From assembly GCA_016785225.1 (NCBI GenBank), contig JAFBJZ010000625.1, positions 186,001 through 250,000 on the forward strand: a stretch of DNA of 64,000 nucleotides. The letters are read 5' to 3'. This DNA comes from Psettodes erumei (Eukaryota; Chordata; Actinopteri; Pleuronectiformes; Psettodidae). Shown here one piece after another: positions 36,804 to 47,700 of this stretch (positions are counted from its first letter, which is position 1; every line of letters starts with the position of its first letter). The translations under genes were made by a program, and so were the position numbers. Below the pieces are notes generated by a model. The model ran no database searches and had not been told where the DNA came from. It saw nothing but the letters and a program-made list of their open reading frames with translations.

Positions 36804-36957
36804 ATTATTTTCTTTTGTTTTCCCCCTCTCACCTATCCACAATGCCGCCCCCTCCCCTCCCGCCCCATGATGCACCTCTGCTTGCTGTTACCTGTATGTT
36901 AATACGCTTGAATCCCATTGGCCCACTGCCATCATGTGCTCGCTGCCTGCTATTAAA
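36804..36957 (+). promoter_or_regulatory. mbnl2: AG exclusion zone and YGCY cluster before the 54-nt exon
   Basis: The last AG before the exon's own acceptor (36958-36959) is at 36802-36803, so 154 nt contain no AG. This implies a distant branch point. In the 3' three-quarters I count 11 YGCY motifs, the MBNL binding word, including four in the last 25 nt. MBNL1 is known to regulate its matching 54-nt exon through this kind of conserved intron region. Confidence 0.8.
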
Positions 36958-36959
36958 AG

Positions 36960-37013
36960 ACTCAGTCGACTGCCAAAGCAATGAAGCGACCCCTCGAGGC
37001 AACTGTAGACCTG
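36960..37013 (+). CDS. mbnl2: mbnl2 alternative 54-nt exon (nuclear localisation)
   Basis: Exactly 54 nt, phase 0-0, encoding TQSTAKAMKRPLEATVDL. It matches the alternatively spliced exon of vertebrate MBNL1/2 that carries part of a bipartite nuclear localisation signal (KRPLEA core). Inclusion makes the protein more nuclear, and skipping joins AAAV directly to AFPHS. The acceptor is TATTAAAAG and the donor GTATTT is weak, both fitting regulated inclusion. It falls below ORF-finder size limits. Confidence 0.95.
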
Positions 37014-37377
37014 GTATTTTCACCTTTTGCTTTGCATGTTGCTATTAATTGTACTGTAAATTATTTTTTTTTAAATTTTTGTCACTGTGGCTTCTCCAAG
37101 TCTCATTGTCTTTTTGTACAGTCAACATCAGTATCCTTAAAGTGCTTTAAGTTAAGTCCACAGATATTTGTTAAATGTTGGTGAATACATTGTTCCATTC
37201 ATATCTGTACTCAACAAATGTGCTTGACTTTTTTTTTCTCCATCATTTTATAACTGCCACCTTTTTATTGTGTAGTTGTAGTCATGAATATTCAGTAGTA
37301 AGAGTGTGTAAAATGAAGCTGAACAGGGAGAATGGAATTGTGGGAAGTGTTATATGTCTCCTCTTGTCCTCTTTCAG

Positions 37378-37534
37378 GCCTTTCCCCACAGTGTCCTACA
37401 GCCCCTACCAAAGAGACCGGCTCTCGAGAAGAGCGGCTGGGCCAGCTCTCTCCTCAGCCCCAGTTTTTTGCACTACCAACAGGCTCTGGCCAACGCACAA
37501 CTGCAGCAACCCGCTACAGCATTTTATCCTGCAG
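37378..37534 (+). CDS. mbnl2: mbnl2 coding exon with LPKRPALEK motif
   Basis: A 157-nt exon, entering in phase 0 and leaving in phase 1. It encodes AFPHSVLQPLPKRPALEKSG and then SFLHYQQALANAQLQQ. The basic LPKRPALEK segment forms the second half of the nuclear localisation signal. The acceptor is CTCTTTCAG (AG 37376-37377) and the donor GCAG|GTAAGC. Confidence 0.95.
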
Positions 37535-37939
37535 GTAAGCTTTAACCTCGCTGCGGTTTCCGAAGCTCACCTCCTCAAACTCTTCCATCAGAATTCGGTT
37601 TTGGTTTCAACTTTGGTTCGATATCCTGGTGCGTCCAGCCCTTCTTTAATGACTCAGCATGCATAATACCGGAGAAAATGAAACTGAAGCAAGCATATTT
37701 ATTCCACCAAGACTTCTTTTACCTTCCTAGATTAAGCTGCTAGGAATGCAAATATGTTTTTTTAGCCTTAAATTTAGAGTTTACTTTGAACGCTATGGGT
37801 ATCTTTTTCTACATGTTCACGAAACACTAACAGATTCTGATATTAAGGTATTTGTGAGGGCTCACGCCAGTTTTGATCATGTTATTGTGTATCAGTCACG
37901 CTGAAATACACCCTCTCTTTCCGTTTGATTATCACGCAG

Positions 37940-37975
37940 GTTCCGTCTTGTGCATGACTCCAGCGAACAGCGTTG
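37940..37975 (+). CDS. mbnl2: mbnl2 alternative 36-nt exon
   Basis: Exactly 36 nt, phase 1-1, completing a Gly codon and encoding SVLCMTPANSV. It corresponds to the 36-nt alternative exon of vertebrate MBNL genes, which has been linked to self-association. It can be skipped without frame change. Acceptor CACGCAG, donor GTAGGT. Confidence 0.93.
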
Positions 37976-38645
37976 GTAGGTGCCTTTCTCAACTCTTTAT
38001 GAAAAGTCTCATATTCAGTGAAAAACACTGTTAAAGCATAATTACTGCGTTGGTTGTTTCGCTGTAGCAATCAGGGATGAATTTGAGATTTTGGCTTTGT
38101 TACACATTAGTGTGCTTTCTTTTGATCACTGAGTCACATATATACTTGCTTGTAACATTAATAATAATAACAGCTAAAGCATAGTATACAAATTTGGATT
38201 TTGTTTTTGGATGTGTAGAATTGCCACACATAACACATTAGGAAATTTGATCAGCATCCCTGAGATTCACTTCAGTGTCTTTTTTACTCTTAAATGTTTA
38301 TTTTTTCCTTTTTCTTAAAAAACTCCTTAAATATCTAATAAGGCCACTTTGATCATGCATGGTGGCATTACAGTACATGCCGTCTCTCCGGGGATGTCAG
38401 ATCATCGACAGATTTCCTAATTATATCTCTTATCAGCCCTCCTTTTGTGTTCTCCCCTGCTGTCTCGCTTTGCTGTGTGATCGTATGCCATCTGCTGGTC
38501 TAACCCGATGATGGCTTGCTGCTACTCTCATTTTATATTTGCCTGGCAAGAGAGGGAGAGGGGGAAAATAAACCAAACATTGCTATGGTTACCATAATGC
38601 TCCACCTCCCTTTTCATTGCTTTCATGGTTCCCTTCCTGAAAAAG

Positions 38646-38740
38646 TCCCCATGATGTACAGTGCTACGCCTGCTACTGTCTCTGCAGCAACTGCTCCCGC
38701 CACAAGTGTCCCCTACGCAGCAACAGCAACAGCCAATCAG
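38646..38740 (+). CDS. mbnl2: mbnl2 95-nt exon
   Basis: A 95-nt exon, entering in phase 1 and leaving in phase 0, encoding PMMYSATPATVSAATAPATS and then VPYAATATANQ, the conserved Ala/Thr-rich C-terminal segment. PMMxSAT is MBNL2-like. Skipping it shifts the frame of the last exon and changes the C terminus. Confidence 0.95.
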
Positions 38741-39547
38741 GTTTGCTCCTTTTTGAAGCTTTCTGTCTTAAATGCTTGAGCTCTGAATAAATGCCTCATC
38801 TTTAAATCAGGGGAGCTGCTTCTTCAGCATAGTGTTGCCCTGCTTGCATTTGCCGTCATTAAGCTTCATTTAGCTGTAGAACTACTAGGCTGCGTCTCGC
38901 CCCTTTTCCCTTATGACGAACACCAACACGGATACGCAGGACTTCCATCTGCAAGAATATATTCATGGGGGTTTTTTTTGCTCTGTTCGATGTCAGTGTC
39001 TGTTTCATCACTCAGTATGCAGTTCTAGGGTTACATGAGGAGCAAATACTTAATACACAATCTGAGTTAAGGCTCCCATACTGGTCATATCAATTATTAA
39101 TATGAGCATGTTGTGTATTAACCACATCAGGGGTTTTTTTTCTGTTCGGACATTGGAAGTTCGTGATGAGAAATCTTTCATCGTCCTTTCTTAACTCAAA
39201 TATGAAATGATTGAATTTCAGTTGCTGTGGAAATAACATAAAGCAGAAAAATCATGTCCGGAAAAAATTGGGGTATTGAATATATAGAATGATACACAAC
39301 AGAGATAATCTTTTTATTCTGAAGTAACAGCGAAAGCCATGAAAAATGGTTTTAATTTAAAAAAAACAAAGCTGCATCTTGAGTTCAAAGTGTTAAGATT
39401 TTCATTTCATTTAGTCTTACGACAGCAAGTCTTGATGATCTTCGTCATGTAACAGACAAATATGACCTGAGGACAGTACACTTGTTTTATTGGGGTTTTT
39501 TTTTTCCTGCGAAACTACTAAGTGACTGTGTTTTGCCCCCGAAACAG

Positions 39548-39562
39548 ATCATTCTCAAGTAA
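39548..39562 (+). CDS. mbnl2: mbnl2 last coding exon (IILK-stop)
   Basis: After acceptor CGAAACAG (AG at 39546-39547) the frame reads Ile-Ile-Leu-Lys-TAA, the usual MBNL2 end. If the 95-nt exon is skipped, the same exon is read in another frame for 41 codons and stops at TGA 39670-39672. Confidence 0.92.
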   Translation: MILK

Positions 39563-40719
39563 GCGCCGCGGTCAGGAGTTGGTGCCACCTTGCTGCTGAT
39601 GAAGGGCCCAAACAGCTACTCTGTAAATACTCTGTAAACACCACACGCCACATACAACAAGCTGCATGCTGATAACGTCACTGATGGGAAAACATGTAGA
39701 CACGACTTTTATCTACAATAACAAATTACACAAACTCAATTGCGAGGATTATACTGTGCTCGATAAATGTCACATAAAAATGAGCTCCTTGGAACAAATT
39801 CAATAAGGACACATAGGTAATTCAGTGGCAGGTGTAAGTGATGTAAATTTTTACAAGTGGAAGAGATGAGCATGAGAATAAGATCTGAGATCAGTTTTCA
39901 GTGTGCCGACAGAATGCCAGGTGTGGAGGGGTCCTACATTGGAGCTTGTTTAGGTTTTATCACCATGATATTGACCTTGATGTCTTGAATTCTTGAATGT
40001 CTTATATAACCTAAGAAAGATTCTTTTTTTCACCTTAATTATTGTTTATCTAGTGCCAGACTTAATTATTTTAAAGTAACTCATAAGAAAAGCACTTATT
40101 TTAACTTAAAACTCTACATTGTAAAAATGTAAGTTGACAGCAGGCTTATGGAAGCTCTGGGGGCGTTCGCCCTGTTATGCCCAGAAAGCAGGATCAGTGC
40201 TCCACCTCCTGGTGTGCCTTTGCATTACATACACTGTACATTATGTTTGTTGGTGAATAGTTCTGTTTATCCATTTTCTGCAGACACTTTTTTTTTCTCT
40301 TAAAGGCAGTAAAGCAACAGTGATTTAAACTGTTAAATTTCCCCTGTTGTTGTTATCCAAAATAACAAGCTTTTGATTGTTTAAACTGATGGTTGACCTG
40401 TTGATGTGTCGATGTGGTGGTTTCACACAGATAGACTTTGTCTGTGGCTCAGATCAAACTTACAAGAAGAACTCTTAATAGTCAGACCTGAGATAGATGT
40501 CTAAATTCATCTCCTGCACAATGCTGTGAACGTCTTGACTGTATGAACGGGACTGATTTGCTTTTAATTCTGGGTAAATTAAACAACTTCTTTTGAATGA
40601 GGAAAAAAAAACCCCAGGTCTGACCGAGTAACTGGATCAGACCAGAATGTGTCCAAGTCAAAGAGCTTTGTTCACATATACCTTCAAGTACAGTACCATG
40701 AGCTGCAGGCAGGTTCACT

Positions 40720-40850
40720 TGTCCCCCCTGAAGAGAAAATACTCAATTTGCTGTGTTGTTTAGGTGAGACTGAAGATGAGGTCCATTTCATATTTTATTG
40801 CCCAGTATATAATTATTTAAGGGCAAAGTCCTTAATTTCTGACGATCGGA
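40720..40850 (+). mobile_element. LINE ORF2 C-terminal fragment (degenerate)
   Basis: One frame reads LLCCLGETEDEVHFIFYCPV followed by YNYLR. This matches the pattern C-x-x-C ... EDE-x-HF-x-F-x-CP-x-Y ... R found after the reverse transcriptase domain in many fish non-LTR retrotransposon proteins. The first Cys of the usual pair is missing and no reverse transcriptase sequence lies upstream, so it is a dead 5'-truncated piece. An A-run of about 22 nt at 40983-41004 could be its tail. Confidence 0.5.
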
Positions 40851-43250
40851 CGAACAGTTGTGACAAACGTGTGCCGCGTTTTAAGAAAGTTTTGAAAAGA
40901 GGTAATGTTCAGCGCCACTGCAGCAGAATTTTTGGAACGTCCGCATGGACACCGGATACAACTAACACAACTCAAACCAGTGTAAAAAAAAAAAAAAAAA
41001 AAAAAGCATTGTGAAAATGGGGCAAACTGTATTTTTAAGAAGAGCCTCCACAGCCATTATAGTCAACTCAATAAAAGGGTGTAGGATTACTCCTGCTCAT
41101 ATTTAAGCTAAAGTTCTTGTGATTCCATACAGTTTGAGTTGCAGAGTGTGTCAGCTGTTAGTCTTAATGTTACAGTCAGTTGTCAGTACTGTATTATTTG
41201 AATGTTACAAGTGCCTAAAGAATTGTGCACGTAATGACATCTGAGCATATTTAAAAGGCTTTGTGTGTGTGGGAAAAAAAAACATCATTCAATTATACCT
41301 ACTCTACTCAAAACACATTCAGAGAGAGATGTTTAGCGATGTCACGTCGGTGCATTTTGTGTATGCCTGATTAGATGTAGTCTTACACCCATGTGAACTT
41401 CACTCAAATTTAAATGTACTGTATGTATCCGAATGACTATCCAGCTGAATTTTATTTTGTTTCACATTTAAGATTAAGTAGTTTTCAACAATGTTTCCTA
41501 ATTAGTTCAATGCACAGTGGGATGCTTTATTTAGTACATTAGAATTTAAGGAAACTGACTTTTTGGTGAAGTGTAGTTGTGTTTAACTGACAACCCAATA
41601 TGCAATTACCCATCTTTGAAACTTACAGCAGACAGAGTGGGTGTTATGTCCAGTTGAGTAAAATACAAAATCAATGTTAAATATAGTTTTCACCCATTGA
41701 TGTAATGTTCTCTTGAACATCTTTTTTTTTTTAGTTGTCATTCCTTATTTTGCAGTGTGTGAAAATATCCACCTTTCCTTTAATGTTTCCAATGTATGTT
41801 CAAGTGACTGATGTTTTCAAAATGTGTGTGTACACGTGTGTGCGATTAACTCAGACAATCCACCAAGAGATACTGCATTTGTTAACATTTTCATTATGTG
41901 TTTTCATTGTGATGAGAATTTACACATTATTGGATGGAATACATGGAGTATACTTGCATATTTTACTAGTTTAACTTTAGCTAAGAACACATTTAAAATG
42001 TATTCTATTTTACAATGAATGTAATTTATTAAACTGAATTTAGGAGGTTCCTCAAAGGGCCTTGTTGTTGTTGTTTTAGCCTATGAAAAGCCGTCTGTGT
42101 CGGGGATCAAATGTTGGAGCAAAGAGAAGCTCTCAACATTTCATCCTTGTCACTGCCTTGTCACCTGTAAGGGACAGCAAAACTTTGTAATAGCAAGGTC
42201 ATAGAATTGCTTCTTATGTGTTAGGAAAAAGTAATTTTCGCAATAGTGTTATAATAGCTTGTCAGTTAATTGTTTTGGATTTGTTGCTGAGGCAATCTGA
42301 AGTTGCAGTGATTTAAAAACTGTATTTTTGTAGGTGATTAAATAGTTTTTTCCTCCTCACAATAACACATTAGATTGTACTGTCAGAGATTTCATTTAAT
42401 TTTGCCATTGTGAAACACTGTAAGTGATCCAGTGCTAAAAAAAAATCTGAATTTTGTGTTCTACATAGTTTCCACTGTGTGAACATCTCACAACGAAATT
42501 CACTGCAGAGTGAGTGAAATTTTCAAACTTCAGAAAGTCAGTTGGATGGTTCAGCGGCTTTTTTTTTGTTTTTACTTTATTTTTATATATATATATATAT
42601 ATGATTGCTTTCAAAGTTTAGATTGTTATGAGACAGATGATAAGTTTCCCTAATTTATTATAGCTGCAAGTAAAAGGCATATTTCTGAATGTTTGTTTCA
42701 CATTTTTGCAAAAAGCTTGAATGTCATGTACACACCTGCATATGGAGGTTGTTTGACATTTTGATCGCCCAGTCACAAACAAATGGACAGGAAGAATGTT
42801 TGGTCTGACTGACTGTCTCGACAGTCGGAGGACAGAGAAGACATGCTTTTTGTGACCTTTGCCTTATCTTTGAACTGTTCCTTAGTTTGCATTTGTTCAG
42901 CAATTATAAATTAAATATTGTCTAACTCTAACCAGTTTCACTCAACAATTTTGTGAAATTGTTACCACATGCATTTAAGTTTAAGGCCAAAATGACAAAC
43001 CCTGAAAGGCTTGACGATGACAGGACTAGCCAACTTGCTATTATAAATGGTTCTATTAAAAATTTACAGACCTCTGCTGAAGCTGTCTTGTCAGTGCCAT
43101 TTGGTTCCATTCTGGCCTGAATATAAACTTCCCCTTCTTTTATTTTATTTTTTATTATTTGGGAAAATTATTTCATTTGTGCATGATTAAACATTTCATG
43201 TGCAGTTTTGTTCCTGTAAACTCAAAAATTGTGTAAAATCTAATATTACA

Positions 43251-43264
43251 AATAAATAAATAAA
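43251..43264 (+). terminator. mbnl2: Candidate mbnl2 distal polyadenylation signal
   Basis: Three overlapping AATAAA hexamers followed within 40 nt by TGCTGTGACCTCTGTT. This is the strongest 3'-end signal downstream of mbnl2 and lies just before the rap2a promoter block. Confidence 0.5.
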
Positions 43265-43494
43265 TGTCAAGTAAATACAAAATGCTGTGACCTCTGTTAT
43301 TTGATATTATACTGTACATTGCTTTTTGCATGATTTTAATTCCAGAATCATTATCACATTTCAGAAGTAAGGATTTGCACGTTTTAGATATTTTCCAAAC
43401 GCCAAACTGATGCAATGTCCGGTTATCAATAAATAATAATCTATCTATTGTACGGTGGGGCACTTAATTATTCAGCATTCTCAAATTTGGACAG

Positions 43495-44425
43495 CAGCAA
43501 CAAAATGCAGCGTTGCCATAGCAACAACATCCGGCGCATTAGCCTCCTCTTGGATACGCATCCTCGAGCCGCCTCCGTGATTGGATGAGCTCTCTTTGGA
43601 TGTCACTGGGGCAACCGAATGATGAGAATTTTAACACATGAACGGAAATGTGGTCGCTGAATCTCATTGGCTCCCTCCGTGCGGCTCCCATTCAGGCACG
43701 AGCGGGGTTTACAGAGAGCTGAGGCGCCCATTGGACGGTTGGCCCATCCGTCTCAAGAGGGCGGGTCGTTTTGTTTTCCTTGCCTCAGTACGGGAGCCGA
43801 GCGGGGACCGGCTGGTTACGCAGCGGCCGTGGGTCTCCACCCGAGAGTATGGCGCCTGGAATCGCATCGGAGAGCGGGGGAGAAACGGAGACATGTCAGC
43901 GATGGTGAAAAAGAAACAAAGAGAGGCGAGTTCTTTGACGAAGTGTCGAGACAGTTTTTGCCTGTGCTGTTGCTCCGCGGCGGCCTCCTGCATGAAAATT
44001 TGCGCCTGCAGTTCATTGTAGGGGCCAACCCGACGTTTTTCCAGTGTCCTCGATGGAGCAAGTTTTGTTTTTTTCCCCCCCTGATGCATACAGAGGGGTG
44101 AGCTAAGCAGATGAAAACCCACACGGTCCACACCATCGGGCGATATTTTCCTCCCTCCCTGTGCACATTTTTCGGACGATTGCGGGTGCTCGTGTCGCTG
44201 TCAGCGTCTGGCCCGCACGGGGGGGAATTTCTACAATGAAATCCATCTTGGGGCACCGAGTCTTTGTGCTCTGCCATAGCTGAGCAGCGGCGAGCGAGAC
44301 TGTGTTATTGACAGCCCGTTCAAAATGGGACACGAATGGTGATTGTGATTCGTGCGGGAGAAGCGTTTTGACTTCATTTCAATGACGCGCGGAGATTGAT
44401 TCCTTACGACTCGATTTAATCCACG
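43495..44425 (+). promoter_or_regulatory. rap2a: rap2a CpG-rich promoter and 5' UTR
   Basis: From about 43.5 kb the sequence changes abruptly from AT-rich to CpG-rich. It contains an RFX X-box (43512-43525) and three inverted CCAAT boxes (ATTGG at 43580-43584, 43666-43670 and 43730-43734). No TATA box is evident. The transcription start is not visible; long open frames in this stretch on both strands are composition artefacts. Confidence 0.7.
43512..43525. promoter_or_regulatory. RFX-type X-box
   Basis: GTTGCCATAGCAAC is a near-perfect palindrome fitting the RFX consensus GTNRCC-N-RGYAAC. It lies 0.9 kb upstream of the rap2a ATG, at the edge of the CpG block. Confidence 0.7.
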
Positions 44426-44739
44426 ATGCGCGAGTACAAAGTGGTGGTCCTGGGCAGCGGTGGGGTCGGGAAATCCGCCCTCACTGTGCAGTTTGTCACC
44501 GGGACGTTCATAGAGAAGTACGACCCGACCATAGAGGATTTCTACCGCAAGGAGATCGAGGTGGACTCCTCGCCCTCGGTGCTGGAGATCCTTGACACCG
44601 CCGGCACCGAGCAGTTCGCCTCCATGCGGGACCTTTACATCAAAAACGGCCAAGGATTCATACTGGTCTACAGCCTTGTCAACCAGCAAAGCTTCCAGGA
44701 CATAAAGCCGATGAGGGATCAGATCATAAGAGTGAAAAG
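44426..44739 (+). CDS. rap2a: Ras-related protein Rap-2a, exon 1
   Basis: Rap2A is a membrane-bound small GTPase acting through effectors such as TNIK/MINK kinases in cytoskeletal and junction control. Exon 1 gives residues 1-104 and two bases of codon 105. Visible motifs are the P-loop GSGGVGKS (10-17), switch I YDPTIEDFY (32-40) with Rap2-type Phe39, and DTAGTEQ (57-63) with the Rap-specific Thr61. The start has A at -3 and the MREYKVVVLG opening is canonical. The donor is AAAAG|GTTGGT, weaker than consensus, but the frame with exon 2 proves the junction. Read-through would add LVK and stop at 44750-44752. The joined protein is 183 residues, as in other vertebrates. Confidence 0.97.
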
Positions 44740-47700
44740 GTTGGTGAAATGATGCGCAGGACATGAATAAAATGTCCAAAATAGTTCAAGTGTGGATGTT
44801 GGAGGTTGTTCTTCCACATATTATCCTGGTCAAAGGATGGGCCTCGGCCTTGTCTGAGAACTGTGCTTGGATGGAGATGCTGAGCATCTTCAGGGCAGAC
44901 TACAGAACAACACCACATGCCCGTTCTATTTTGGTGTACCAGGTCTCACCCACAATGCATGTTGGTAGGCAAATGTCCTTGCACTGCAGTCCTGGCATGT
45001 CTGAAAGTAGTAATTTGTGATCTCTGGAGCATCCCGCTCCCTTCAGTGTTTGCAGACTTTTTAATGTTTCAGTCTAGACCGTTGCATCTTAGGAATGACA
45101 GTCATTAACAGCACCAGCAAAGCCGACCCATCCCATCCATCAGCACTGTGGAGAACCAGTCTGTCCTCCGGTCCTAACGTGCTGGCTGTCGCCTCTGATC
45201 TGCCGATCCTGCTGCTCTGCAGCTCCGAGTGTCTGCCGTGCCGGATGCTGCAACTTGAGTGAAACACCCAGCCAGCCGGGGGATACCCAGGATTCAGTGC
45301 AACAGAGGCTCTGCGGAGAGCTTCGGCGAGGGCACGGCTCAGAGACGCTGCGCGGGTCGGGGGAAAGCGCACGCTGTGGCGTGAGTCCGGCTCCTGCGGA
45401 GGAGAGGCCGTGTTTTTAATTAACAAGCTGCACAAGCTCTTTAGGAAGTGTGAGATTGTCAGAGGTCTGAGCGCCGTTACACGGATGATCCAGATGCGAG
45501 GTCACCAGAGCGAGCTGCTGATTGATACAGGGAAAGAGGTTAGCCGAGGCTGTGGGGTTGTTGCCGTGGTGCTATTGGTGTCTCCGGGCCAATGTGCTGC
45601 GTGCAGGCGTGCTGTGCCGCACGTTCACCCGGTGACATGGCAGGATTTTCCGAAACGTACAGTGTCACGGATGCTCCTGGTCAGATAATGATCTGATGAT
45701 CTTTCCCCACTCGGTCGCTCGGTTCCTGTGTTATAATGTGCAGCGTGGGTTCATCAGTCACGGTGGGTGTCAGTGTGTTACAGTCAATGCAGAGAGTCCA
45801 TAGGCTCCAGAGGGACAAAGCAATCCGGTGATGAAGCATATTTAAAATCAGCTTACAGCGCACACTGTTTATTCGCTTTTGGGTTTTTTTTTCATATTCA
45901 CATGCACCTTTGCAAACAATCCTATATTTCTGTGGTTGAAAGAATGAGGTCAACATGTTTCCCCCCAAGTGTGCGCATGTGTGCGTCTAAGAGCAGACGT
46001 GTGTACGTACGCGCGCGCTCACAGCAGATGCGGCCAGGCCGTCACGGGGGGTTCACACCTAACACAGAGTCCGGTGCTGCTCTCTCTCATGTCACAGCAG
46101 AATTTATTTCCTCTCGCAAAAAGCGTCACCCTTCTCCACGCTGCTCCCACTCAGTGGTGAACGTCAGAGCCCCGTGTTTCGCATGGTGTCAGGGTTAAAA
46201 CATGAAACAGTGTAGTTTTCAATAAAGATGTTAGATCACTGATAGGCTGACGGAGATTTTTGAACGGGAGTGGGTCGTCGTCTCCGTTCATTCGTGCGCT
46301 GAATCGCCTGGAGAGGCGAATCAAAGAATTTCTAAGAGCGAAGGTTTGGACGCCTCAGCGTCCTCCAGTTGTTGACCTTACTTGCTCCTAGCCTTGCAAC
46401 AAAAACAACAAAAAAAAACATTTCATTGATGGTTTATGTTTAAATTCGCTTTAATCGGCTGTCTGTTCAGGGCCTCTTCAAACACACAGGCACATGTTCT
46501 CCGTCACGGAAAGTTACGCTCGACACATTACTGCCTCGCGGACCGGTCGCCAAAGGCATTTCCTTCCTTTTCCTTTTTAATACCGAGACAAAGATGGGAA
46601 AAGAACCGGTTTATCCCACGTGCAAAGTGGATTTCATCGCAGCCAGTTGCTCTCGCGGATGGCACGGCTCAAACGCAACAAGTCCAGGCACGTCCTGGCT
46701 GAAAGGCACCGTGGGAAACGTAGGAGACGGCGCGGTGTAAAGTGTAGTGGGAGAGGACGAGGCGAGCTCGGACAACAAAAGGCTCGGGCTGATTACAATA
46801 ATAAGCGTTTGATGATATCTCTTGAAAGGGCGGGATTCTCCTCTTCACATCTTTTGGATGACGGCTTTTCGCGGCGTAAGCGCTGTCATTGTGAAATGGG
46901 AATTCTTTAGTGTAAAAAAAAAAAACAAAAACCTCAAGCACCTCTCACCTGTTCGCCCCTCCACGCTGGCGAAACACTGGCGACCCGTCGTGGGCGGGGC
47001 GGGGGCGGGGCCTGCCGGCGCCCACCGTTAGCTGCACAGACGGGCTCTGTCCTAGAGGCCGCGGGTGCACGCGATTACATCTGCCAGGGACCCTATCACT
47101 CACTTCAGTCACGGCTCACTGTACACCAGGGATATGTGGTGATTGGTGACCTAATAGGGCATTTCAGTAGAGGAGAGAGTGAAGAAAAAAGAGGTGAAAT
47201 AAGGTACTGCAGACTTGCTGAGGTGCCGCCATGCTGCCGCGGCGTATCTCTGACAAATCTCTAACGGGCGCTGCACGCACGCGTTTCAGCGTCGTGCCAA
47301 AGCTCCACAAAACTGCGGCGATATCGTTGCAGGGTTTGTTCTGAGAGGACTGAGATCAATAAGGTGGCGGATGCAGCGGTCTCCCTCCCCCGATCGGCCC
47401 GGGAAGATCTTTCATCACGGGTCTGTTGTGAAAACCGGGCAAAAGGGCCGAGCCAAAGTTCGGCGACGGGTTTCTCAACAGTCGACTCGGCTTTCAGAAT
47501 TATGTGTGAAAGGCCCCAAGCAGTGCTGGGTCGTGGCGTAGGCCGGGACGTCCGCTCGCCGGGAGTCGGACGACGGGATCGACGCTGTTCCCGTGTCTGT
47601 AAGTTAAACAGGAAGCTACAGGCAGGAGCGGGTTCGGGTCCGAATCCAGTAGAACCTCCGGGGATGTGGTGGAACAGGAGCTGAATGTCCAGCGGCGAAC

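Larger units (their letters stand above)
39563..43285 (+). other. mbnl2: mbnl2 3' UTR, extent uncertain
   Basis: AT-rich sequence with no gene. Candidate polyadenylation signals are ATTAAA 40578-40583, AATAAA 41070-41075, and a triple overlapping AATAAATAAATAAA at 43251-43264 followed by a TG-rich stretch. Use of the last would give a 3.7-kb 3' UTR, plausible for MBNL2. It contains an (AT)n run at about 42583-42602 and a LINE-like fragment. Confidence 0.55.

Noticed and set aside
43638..44277. Overlapping 127-153 residue ORFs on both strands in the rap2a promoter
   Set aside because: All three-frame openness stems from CpG-rich composition; no conserved domain is seen and they precede the true rap2a start.
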